Of a stretch of 39,352 nt of DNA, positions 32,298 through 39,352 are shown piece by piece. The notes under the pieces were generated by a model. The model searched no databases. It had not been told where the DNA came from and worked only from the letters and a program-made list of their open reading frames with translations. The stretch is taken from contig NZRO01000027.1 of assembly GCA_002696275.1 (NCBI GenBank), positions 1 through 39,352 on the forward strand. Direction: 5' to 3'. Origin of the DNA: Flavobacteriales bacterium. Its GTDB lineage: Bacteria > Bacteroidota > Bacteroidia > Flavobacteriales > BACL11. How positions within the stretch are numbered: the first letter of the stretch is position 1; every line of letters starts with the position of its first letter. The position numbers and the translations under genes were made by a program.

Positions 32298-34751
32298 ATG
32301 AATTTCCAAATAAAATATGTAGATGTTGTTTTACCTTTACCATTGCAGGGTACTTTTACTTATTCTTTGAGAGCTGGAGATGAAGTTGAAATTGGACAAA
32401 GAGTAGTTGTACAGTTTGGAACAAGAAAATTATATACAGCAGTTGTAATAGACGTTCATGAAAATGAGCCAAATCTATATAAATCAAAGGATATTCTTGC
32501 AATATTAGAAGAAGATCCAATTGTAAATTCTATTCAACTTAAATTTTGGAAATGGATTTCTGAATATTATATGAGTAATATTGGTGATGTAATGAATGTT
32601 GCATTACCATCTTCTTTAAAACTAGCTTCAGAAAGCAAGATAATTATACATCCAAATTTTGATGGAGATAGTACAGAATTAAATAGTAATGAGAATAATA
32701 TTTTAAATAATTTGTCTATAAAAGAGGAGTTAGTTTTGAGTGAGGTTGAGGACATTATTGACACATCCTCTATTTTTCCTTTGATAAATGAGTTGATACG
32801 TAAAGAAGTAGTTCAAATCAAAGAAGAATTACACGACAAATTCAGAAGAAAGAAATTATTGTTTGTAGAGTTAATTGAAGGAGATACAAATATTTATTTG
32901 GAAAAAGTAAAGTCTGCTAAAAAACAAGAGCAATTGTTGCTTTTTATAATTCAACTTAGTAAAAAGTTTCCAAAGAAAAAATGGACTGTTTCTGAAGTTT
33001 TAGCTAAAAGTAACATTAGTAGAGCCGTATTGAATGCCTTAGTAGATAAACAAATACTTAAAATAGAGAAGAAAGAAATTAGCAGACTTATTACTTATAA
33101 AGACAAATTAGAAAAACTTAAAGTTCTTTCAGATAAACAGTTTCAAGCATATAGAGATATAAAAACTTCTTTTATAAATAAAGATGTTTGTTTATTGCAT
33201 GGAGTTACATCAAGTGGAAAAACAGAAATATATATAAAACTGATACAGGATCAATTAGATAAAGGAAAACAGGTTTTATATTTATTACCAGAAATAGCTT
33301 TAACTACTCAGATTATAAACAGACTTAAAATATATTTTGGAGACAAGGTTGGTGTTTCTCACTCTAGAATGAATAATAATGAAAGAGTAGAGATTTGGAA
33401 TGCGGTAAAAGAAAAGAATTCTAAAAAAACTCAATATCCAATCATAATAGGTGCTAGGTCTTCCTTATTTTTACCATTTAATAAATTAGGTTTGATTATA
33501 GTAGATGAAGAACATGAACCAAGTTTTAAACAACATCAGCCTTCTCCAAGATATCATGCTCGAGACGCATCCATTTTTTTAGCTCATTTGCATTCGGCAA
33601 AAGTTTTACTTGGTAGTGCTACTCCATCACTAGAGAGTTATTACAATACCCAGATTGATAAATACGCCTTGGTTGAATTAAATTCTAGATTTGCTGATAT
33701 ACAGTTACCAGAAATTCATACTGTTGATATCAGAAAAGCATATTTAAAAAAGAAAATGCAATATCATTTTTCTCCTTTTTTGTTGCAAAGTATGAAGATC
33801 GCTTTAGATAATGGAAAGCAAATAATTTTGTTTAAAAATAGAAGAGGATATGCTCCTATGTTAGAATGTAATTTGTGTGGTTGGTCGCCAACATGCATAC
33901 ATTGTGATGTAAGTTTAACTTATCATAAGTTTAATAATAAGTTAAGATGTCATTATTGTGGATATGAAGAAGATAAAAAGCAGATATGTAGTTCTTGTGA
34001 TAGTAATGAGATGATAGATAAAGGTTATGGAACGCAGCAAATCGAGGAGGAGTTAAAAGTTTTGTTTCCAGATGTAAAAAGTAGAAGGATGGATCATGAT
34101 ACTACCAGAAAAAAGAATTCCTATTCCGCTATTATAGATGATTTTGAAAGAGGAAATATAGATATTCTTATAGGAACTCAAATGGTGACTAAGGGTTTAG
34201 ATTTTGATAATGTAGCTTTAGTAGGAGTTTTAGACGCAGACGCGATGTTAAAATTCCCAGATTTTAGAGCTTTAGAGAGAGCTTATCAATTGATGAGTCA
34301 GGTAGCAGGTAGATCAGGTAGGAAAGGGGAGAGAGGAAAAGTAGTAATTCAAACTTATGATGAAAACCATGAAATCTTACAACAAATAAAGAATCATCAA
34401 TACAAATTAATGAGTCAACAACAATTAGAGGAAAGAAGATTGTTTAAATATCCTCCATATTGTAGACTTATCTTAATAAATATGCAACATAAATATCAAA
34501 ATAAACTTGATATATTATCTAAAAAGTTTGCAAATAGCTTGAAAAATAGTTTTGGATCTAGAGTTTTAGGTCCTGTGGATCCTGGTATTATTAGAATAAG
34601 AAATTATTATCATAAAAATATAATGTTGAAAATAGAATCAGATTCTTCTATTAAAAAAGCTAAAGAAATACTGTCGAAAACAATAGAAGTCTATAAAGGT
34701 TTAAAAGAATTTAGATCTATTAGGATAAATATAGATGTGGACCCCTATTAA
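32298..34751 (+). CDS. priA: Primosomal protein N' PriA (replication restart helicase)
   Basis: PriA recognises stalled replication forks and reloads the replicative helicase. It is a full-length 817-residue protein with an N-terminal 3'-OH-binding domain (residues 1-105), Walker A GVTSSGKT at 302-309, Walker B DEEH at 403-406, and a zinc-binding insert with eight cysteines (CNLCGWSPTCIHC ... CHYCGYEEDKKQICSSC). Helicase motifs V and VI follow (GTQMVTKGLDFDNV, QVAGRSGRKGERG). The start ATG lies about 120 nt from the divergent MbnP-like gene. It is a core gene. Confidence 0.97.
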   Translation: MNFQIKYVDVVLPLPLQGTFTYSLRAGDEVEIGQRVVVQFGTRKLYTAVVIDVHENEPNLYKSKDILAILEEDPIVNSIQLKFWKWISEYYMSNIGDVMNVALPSSLKLASESKIIIHPNFDGDSTELNSNENNILNNLSIKEELVLSEVEDIIDTSSIFPLINELIRKEVVQIKEELHDKFRRKKLLFVELIEGDTNIYLEKVKSAKKQEQLLLFIIQLSKKFPKKKWTVSEVLAKSNISRAVLNALVDKQILKIEKKEISRLITYKDKLEKLKVLSDKQFQAYRDIKTSFINKDVCLLHGVTSSGKTEIYIKLIQDQLDKGKQVLYLLPEIALTTQIINRLKIYFGDKVGVSHSRMNNNERVEIWNAVKEKNSKKTQYPIIIGARSSLFLPFNKLGLIIVDEEHEPSFKQHQPSPRYHARDASIFLAHLHSAKVLLGSATPSLESYYNTQIDKYALVELNSRFADIQLPEIHTVDIRKAYLKKKMQYHFSPFLLQSMKIALDNGKQIILFKNRRGYAPMLECNLCGWSPTCIHCDVSLTYHKFNNKLRCHYCGYEEDKKQICSSCDSNEMIDKGYGTQQIEEELKVLFPDVKSRRMDHDTTRKKNSYSAIIDDFERGNIDILIGTQMVTKGLDFDNVALVGVLDADAMLKFPDFRALERAYQLMSQVAGRSGRKGERGKVVIQTYDENHEILQQIKNHQYKLMSQQQLEERRLFKYPPYCRLILINMQHKYQNKLDILSKKFANSLKNSFGSRVLGPVDPGIIRIRNYYHKNIMLKIESDSSIKKAKEILSKTIEVYKGLKEFRSIRINIDVDPY

Positions 34752-34786
34752 TAAATCTTAATTATTTATTTTCAAAGATATTTCTT

Positions 34787-34818
34787 GAAAGTAGTTTGAG
34801 TATCAGTTTTAAACTTTC
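34787..34818. terminator. Possible bidirectional stem-loop between priA and the LRR gene
   Basis: GAAAGTAGTTT and AAACTTTC can form a stem of about 8 bp with a 2-nt bulge in the 71-nt gap between convergent stops. There is no strong T-run after it, so the call is weak. Confidence 0.25.
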
Positions 34819-34822
34819 ATTA

Positions 34823-35437
34823 TTACTGTATAAATATTTTCTTTTCAACACTTCCATCTGAATAGAAGTAAATTAGAGGAGTATTTGGCTTTGCTCTTGT
34901 ATTTTTACCTTGAAGATTAGTTATTTTTATTAGTTTTTTTTCAATAGAAGTAGGTTGGATATTAGTAGGATTACAATTATTACTAAATGTGGTCCATGTG
35001 TCCACAGCAAATGTATATTCGCAGTAAGCAACATCATCTACATCGATACACATTAAATTTGGGTTGTTAAAAGACATGAAATACCATAGCCCTGTATTGT
35101 TTCCGTTTTTTAAATTTATAGAAATCAGTTGATTATCTGAACAAGTCACTTCAAATAATTGACTGTTATTTACTAGATTTAAATTTGTAATATTATTATC
35201 GTAACAAAACAGAGATCTTAATGATATAAATTCTTCAATTCCAGTTAAGTCTGTTATATTATTCCCATTAATTTGTAGTTCTGTTATAGTATCAATTGCG
35301 GAAGTTTCAACAACTCCATCAATCACGAAATCATAACCTAAATTTAAAAGAGCTAATTCAAAATTCTGATCAGGAATATTAGTGTATTGTCCAAATAAAA
35401 ATATAGGAAAAAATGCTAATAAGATAAAATGTTTCAT
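34823..35437 (-). CDS. Small secreted leucine-rich repeat protein
   Basis: This is a 204-residue secreted protein. The signal peptide is residues 1-16 (FILLAFFPIFLFGQ). The mature N-terminus, NIPDQNFELALLNLGYD, is the usual start of short Bacteroidota LRR proteins. Residues 55-130 hold about three LRR units (ITELQINGNNITDLTGIEEF, LRSLFCYDNNITNLNLVNN and so on). The last 40 residues (IEKKLIKITNLQGKNTRAKP ... VEKKIFIQ) look like a short T9SS-type tail. The protein probably binds other surface molecules. It is convergent with priA and lies downstream of the FAD-oxidoreductase gene. Confidence 0.75.
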   Translation of the reverse strand: MKHFILLAFFPIFLFGQYTNIPDQNFELALLNLGYDFVIDGVVETSAIDTITELQINGNNITDLTGIEEFISLRSLFCYDNNITNLNLVNNSQLFEVTCSDNQLISINLKNGNNTGLWYFMSFNNPNLMCIDVDDVAYCEYTFAVDTWTTFSNNCNPTNIQPTSIEKKLIKITNLQGKNTRAKPNTPLIYFYSDGSVEKKIFIQ

Positions 35438-35469
35438 AAATTATTTTTTATCAAATTTACGAAAAATTT

Positions 35470-37011
35470 CTAACAATGTTCTGCGCATTTTTCTCCGTCA
35501 ATCGCGGCAGAAATTATTCCTCCGGCATATCCAGCTCCTTCACCACATGGATACAAGCCTTTAATTTGAGGATGTTGATAGGTATTTTTATCTCTTGGAA
35601 TTCTTACTGGAGAAGATGATCTGCTCTCTGGAGCATGTACTACCGCTTCATTTGTTAGGTATCCTTTCATTTGATTATTAAATTGATTGAATCCTTGCTG
35701 AAGGTTTTCGTATATAAAATCAGGAAGAACTTCTGAAAGTTCAATAGAAGTTGTACCTGGGTGATAAGAAGTCTTTGGAATATTGGTAGATAATTTTCCT
35801 TTAGTAAAATCTACTAATCTTTGAGCAGGAACTTTTTGAGTCTTTCCTGCAATTTCCCAAGCTTTCTGTTCTATCTCTTTTTGAAATTGTACCCCAGCTA
35901 AGGGGCCATATTTACTGTAATTTTCAAAGTCAGATTTTTTTAATTCTACTACAATTCCTGAATTAGAAGTAGGATAATCTCTTCTTGAGGGAGACCACCC
36001 ATTTGTAACTACTTCGTTTTGAGAAGTAGCACAAGGAGCAATAATTCCACCTGGACACATACAAAACGAATATACACCTCTGCCATTTACTTGTTTTACA
36101 AGAGAATAGGGTGCGGGTGGTAGAAATTCACCTCTTGTTTTACATTTATATTGTATTTGATCAATTAATTCCTGTGTATGTTCAACTCTTACTCCTAAAG
36201 CAAAAGATTTCTCCTGAATCTCAATTTCTTTTTTATGTAATAATTCAAAAATATCTCTTGCTGAGTGACCTGTAGCAAGTATAACTTTATTAGAGTGGAT
36301 AGTATTCCCATTTAATAAAGTTACACCATCTACCTGATTATTTTTAATGATAATATCTATTACTCTAGAGTTGAATAATACTTTACCTCCATATTCTATT
36401 ATTGTTTGCCTTATTTTCTGAATAATTTTAGGTAATTTGTTTGTTCCTATATGAGGATGGGCTTCTATTCGAATTTCAGGTGTTGCACCATGCATAATTA
36501 ATACATCTAAAATTTTATTTACATCACCTCTTTTTTTACTTCTAGTATATAGTTTGCCATCAGAATAAGTTCCTGCTCCTCCTTCACCAAAGCAATAATT
36601 TGAATCTTCATTTACAATGTGATTTTTAGTAATATTAGCAAGATCTTTCCTTCTGCTTCTTACATCTTTACCTCTTTCAATAATAATTGGTTTTATTCCT
36701 CTTTCCAGAAATTTTAGAGCTGCAAATAAACCTGCTGGACCTGCTCCTACAATTATCACCTCTTCTTTGTTTTCTACATTTTTATAAATAGAGAATATCT
36801 CCTCTTTTTTAACAAAATCCTGCTGAATAAAAATTCTTAATTTAAGATTAATTTTAATTTGTTTTTGTCTTGCGTCTATAGATCTTTTTAATACTTCAAT
36901 ATATTTAATGTCAGAAAGTTTTAATTGTAATTTCTTAGATATAATTTTTTTTAAAACATCAATATTTTCAGCAAACTTTGGCTCTATCTTTAATTGTATC
37001 ACTTTAATCAT
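35470..37011 (-). CDS. FAD-dependent oxidoreductase (COG2509-like)
   Basis: This is a 513-residue flavoprotein. The N-terminal 80 residues resemble a small preceding domain found in this family (IKVIQLKIEPKF...). The Rossmann FAD-binding site is VIIVGAGPAGLFAALKF (85-101), followed by the Glu of IIIERG. Near the C-terminus GEGAGYAGGI contacts the flavin. Cysteines in FCMCPGGIIAPCAT may take part in catalysis. The substrate is unknown; it could be a dehydrogenase or a redox enzyme of hydrophobic substrates. It is transcribed from the gap upstream of the subtilase gene. Confidence 0.85.
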   Translation of the reverse strand: MIKVIQLKIEPKFAENIDVLKKIISKKLQLKLSDIKYIEVLKRSIDARQKQIKINLKLRIFIQQDFVKKEEIFSIYKNVENKEEVIIVGAGPAGLFAALKFLERGIKPIIIERGKDVRSRRKDLANITKNHIVNEDSNYCFGEGGAGTYSDGKLYTRSKKRGDVNKILDVLIMHGATPEIRIEAHPHIGTNKLPKIIQKIRQTIIEYGGKVLFNSRVIDIIIKNNQVDGVTLLNGNTIHSNKVILATGHSARDIFELLHKKEIEIQEKSFALGVRVEHTQELIDQIQYKCKTRGEFLPPAPYSLVKQVNGRGVYSFCMCPGGIIAPCATSQNEVVTNGWSPSRRDYPTSNSGIVVELKKSDFENYSKYGPLAGVQFQKEIEQKAWEIAGKTQKVPAQRLVDFTKGKLSTNIPKTSYHPGTTSIELSEVLPDFIYENLQQGFNQFNNQMKGYLTNEAVVHAPESRSSSPVRIPRDKNTYQHPQIKGLYPCGEGAGYAGGIISAAIDGEKCAEHC

Positions 37012-37100
37012 TTTACAAATGTATAGATTTATAATTAAGATTTTATTTACTATTGTTTACATTCTCATTATTTGCTAAATGAATTTTCTGTAAATAGCGT

Positions 37101-37108
37101 TATATTTG
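37101..37108 (+). promoter_or_regulatory. Bacteroidota-type -7 box TATATTTG
   Basis: TATATTTG is an exact TAnnTTTG match 16 nt before the ATG of the subtilase gene. A TTTG at 37071-37074 is too far upstream to be a standard -33 element. Confidence 0.5.
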
Positions 37109-37124
37109 CACAAAACACATTTAT

Positions 37125-39352
37125 ATGAAAAAAATAATATTACTTTCAATAACATACTTATTTATCATCACTGGATTTTCTCAGCAAATAGAATTTAAAT
37201 TAAAATCTGGAGATTTTACTGTTCCAAATAAATTAACCACAGATATTTTTGACAATGGAGAATATAGGATGTTGTTTTTTAGTGATATACCTACTACAGA
37301 TCAGAAACTACAACTTGAGAGAATTGGTGTAGATTTTTTATATTACTTACCAACAAATATTTTTGTTGTATATTTAAATGACAATTTATCAATATCCACA
37401 TTAGAAAAGTATAATATTGTATCTTGTAATTCTTTATTACCAGAGTACAAGATTGATGAAAAGTTAAAGAAGAAAGAATTTCCTGAATGGGCTATCTTAG
37501 GAGAAATACTTCATTTAAAATTGTTAATATTTAAAAATGTTAATATTGAATCTATATTTGAAGATTTAAACACACATTGTGAATCAATTAATGAAGTAAA
37601 TGATCTTTCAAATTCAGTAACAGTATCGATTAATAAAACAAAATTAAATCTTTTATCAGAATTAGAATACATATCCTATATAGAACCTATAGATCCCCCG
37701 CCAACTAAAGAAAATGATTTAGGTAGAACTTTACATAGAACAAATGTTATTGATACTGAATATAATACTGGTAGAAAATATAATGGTGATGGTGTTAATG
37801 TTATGATGCATGATGATGGATATGTAGAGCCTCATATTGATAGAAAAGGAAGAGTAGACGAGCAATTCTGTAATTCATGTAGTTCAAGCTCTGGAGACAG
37901 TCATGGAGATCATGTTTCCGGTACTATAATGGGAGCGGGAAATCTCGATCCTAAAGGTAGAGGAATGGCTGATGGTGCTTTTTTATATGTTTTGAATTAT
38001 ACTACTAACAATTATTATAATTACGTTCCAAATTTATATTCAACATATGATGTTGTTATTACAACAGCTTCTTATAGTAATGGTTGTAACGCAGGATATA
38101 CATCATTAGCTAGCGACTTGGACGAACAAAATAATGTATATCCATCATTACTGCATGTTTTTTCTGCGGGTAATAGTGGAAGTTCTGATTGTGGTTATGG
38201 AGCTGGATCAGGTTGGGGTAATGTTACAGGTGGTCATAAACAAGCTAAAAATGTTATTGCTGTCGGAAATTTAGATTACAAAAGTGATTTAGCTTCTTCT
38301 TCTAGTAGAGGTCCTGCTGCGGATGGTAGAATTAAGCCTGATATTTGTGCTCAAGGAACTAATGTTTATTCTACATATCCTAATTATACTTATCAATCAA
38401 TTACTGGAACATCAATGGCTTGTCCAGGAATATCAGGTGTTTTATCTCAATTATATCAGGCCTACAAGGAATCTAACAATGGAAATAATCCTTCATCTGC
38501 ACTAATGAAATGTATATTACTAAATACTGCTGATGATATTGGAAATCCTGGTCCTGATTTTCAGCACGGTTGGGGACAAGTCAATGCTTACAGAGCGACA
38601 AAAGTCATTGAAAATTCTAATTATTTAAATTCTAGTGTTTCTCAAGGAAATACTAATAATCATAGCTTAACTATTCCATCTGGATTAAGTCAAGTTAAAT
38701 TAATGATTTATTGGCATGATAAGGAAGGGAACACTTCAGCGTCAACCTCATTAGTAAATGATTTAAATTTTTCTGTTACGAGTCCTGATGGTGCCAATTT
38801 TCTTCCATATGTATTAAATCCCTCACCATCCTCTACATCATTAAACCAAAATGCAACAAATGGAATTGATAATTTAAATAATATGGAACAAATAGTATTA
38901 AATAATCCTATATCAGGTAACTATGATTTACAGGTAAGTGGTTGGACAGTACCATACGGACCACAAGAATATTTTATTTCATATGAATTTATCTCTGATA
39001 ATGTTGAAATTACTTACCCTATTGGTGGTGAAGGTTTAGTGCCTGGAGAATATCTTGTTATTAGATGGGATGCTATTGATAATAATCAAAACTTTACTAT
39101 CGAATACTCCAACAATAATGGATCCTCATGGAACACAATATCAAATAATGTTTCAAGTGATTTAAATCACTATGTTTGGACAATTCCAAATGCAATTACC
39201 AATCAAGCAAAAATCAGAGTTTCTAGAGGAAATACAATTAGTGAAAGTAATGAAGTGTTTACTATAGTTGATGTTCCTACAAACTTAAGTGTTTTTTGGC
39301 CATGTCCTGATTCTATATATGTTAGTTGGAACTCTGTCTCTGGAGCTTCTTC
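37125..39352 (+). CDS. Subtilisin-like serine protease (S8), cut by window end
   Basis: At least 742 codons are open from ATG 37125 to the window end, so the 3' end is missing. Residues 1-20 are a signal peptide (IILLSITYLFIITGFSQQ). A propeptide-like region runs to about 200. The S8 catalytic domain has Asp in NVMMHDDGYV, His in DSHGDHVSGTI and Ser in TGTSMACPG, plus an oxyanion-hole Asn (FSAGNSGSSD). The catalytic domain and following beta-sandwich resemble the KP-43-like subtilases. Later residues (ITYPIGGEGLVPGEYLVIRWD) suggest Ig/Fn3-like domains, and a T9SS tail is expected beyond the window. It is probably an exported protease for extracellular protein breakdown. Confidence 0.88.
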   Translation, partial: MKKIILLSITYLFIITGFSQQIEFKLKSGDFTVPNKLTTDIFDNGEYRMLFFSDIPTTDQKLQLERIGVDFLYYLPTNIFVVYLNDNLSISTLEKYNIVSCNSLLPEYKIDEKLKKKEFPEWAILGEILHLKLLIFKNVNIESIFEDLNTHCESINEVNDLSNSVTVSINKTKLNLLSELEYISYIEPIDPPPTKENDLGRTLHRTNVIDTEYNTGRKYNGDGVNVMMHDDGYVEPHIDRKGRVDEQFCNSCSSSSGDSHGDHVSGTIMGAGNLDPKGRGMADGAFLYVLNYTTNNYYNYVPNLYSTYDVVITTASYSNGCNAGYTSLASDLDEQNNVYPSLLHVFSAGNSGSSDCGYGAGSGWGNVTGGHKQAKNVIAVGNLDYKSDLASSSSRGPAADGRIKPDICAQGTNVYSTYPNYTYQSITGTSMACPGISGVLSQLYQAYKESNNGNNPSSALMKCILLNTADDIGNPGPDFQHGWGQVNAYRATKVIENSNYLNSSVSQGNTNNHSLTIPSGLSQVKLMIYWHDKEGNTSASTSLVNDLNFSVTSPDGANFLPYVLNPSPSSTSLNQNATNGIDNLNNMEQIVLNNPISGNYDLQVSGWTVPYGPQEYFISYEFISDNVEITYPIGGEGLVPGEYLVIRWDAIDNNQNFTIEYSNNNGSSWNTISNNVSSDLNHYVWTIPNAITNQAKIRVSRGNTISESNEVFTIVDVPTNLSVFWPCPDSIYVSWNSVSGAS

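Noticed and set aside
38323-38505. A 60-residue ORF inside the S8 protease gene
   Set aside because: It is a shifted frame across the catalytic-serine region of the large ORF.

Overview
The window looks like a chromosomal stretch from a low-GC member of the Bacteroidota, probably a marine or aquatic Flavobacteriales (Crocinitomicaceae-like) bacterium; that rank is inference. The signs are very AT-rich DNA, no Shine-Dalgarno sequences before most starts, TAnnTTTG promoter boxes before some genes, several secreted proteins ending in a type IX secretion (T9SS) sorting domain (YPNP/FPNPSNG ... K-x-[IL] tail), a DUF2007 protein, and futalosine-type menaquinone synthesis (MqnE). No real tRNA, rRNA, CRISPR array or transposase gene was seen, and no gene-free gap exceeds about 300 bases.

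Bases 1-16300 are accessory. They hold small, mostly unrelated genes on both strands: a zinc-finger protein, two GY-repeat membrane/lipoproteins, a T9SS repeat protein, a truncated AAA+ ATPase with a DUF2007 membrane protein, an LRR protein, a PD-(D/E)XK nuclease-like protein, a type II restriction-modification operon (two related endonuclease-like subunits plus a C5-cytosine methyltransferase), a Kazal-like lipoprotein, two MORN-repeat proteins, and small acidic, secreted and membrane proteins. A degenerate repeat of up to about 140 bp recurs between these genes in at least seven full or partial copies (1521-14330). All copies face the same way, and none was seen elsewhere. Full copies begin with a TAnnTTTG box and end in a sequence like the T-arm and 3' acceptor strand of a tRNA followed by a T-run. 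The layout resembles a cassette array or a series of site-specific insertions, with the repeat at the boundaries. This is the most unusual feature of the window.

Bases 16500-39352 are more core-like. On the minus strand lie htpG, an M48 peptidase with a DUF898/YjgN protein, and a small beta-barrel protein. On the plus strand follow an MFS-type transporter, an acyl-CoA desaturase, a thiolase and an NlpC/P60 peptidase. A tightly packed minus-strand cluster (32174 to 25830) then encodes an MbnP-like lipoprotein, a MbnH/MauG-like di-heme peroxidase, two M43 pappalysin-like T9SS metalloproteases and MqnE. Last come priA, a small LRR secreted protein, an FAD-dependent oxidoreductase, and an S8 subtilisin-like protease cut off by the window end.

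Genes that probably work together are the restriction-modification operon (7713-10295), the MbnP/MbnH pair, the DUF898/M48 pair, and the secreted T9SS proteins, which share an export route not encoded here.
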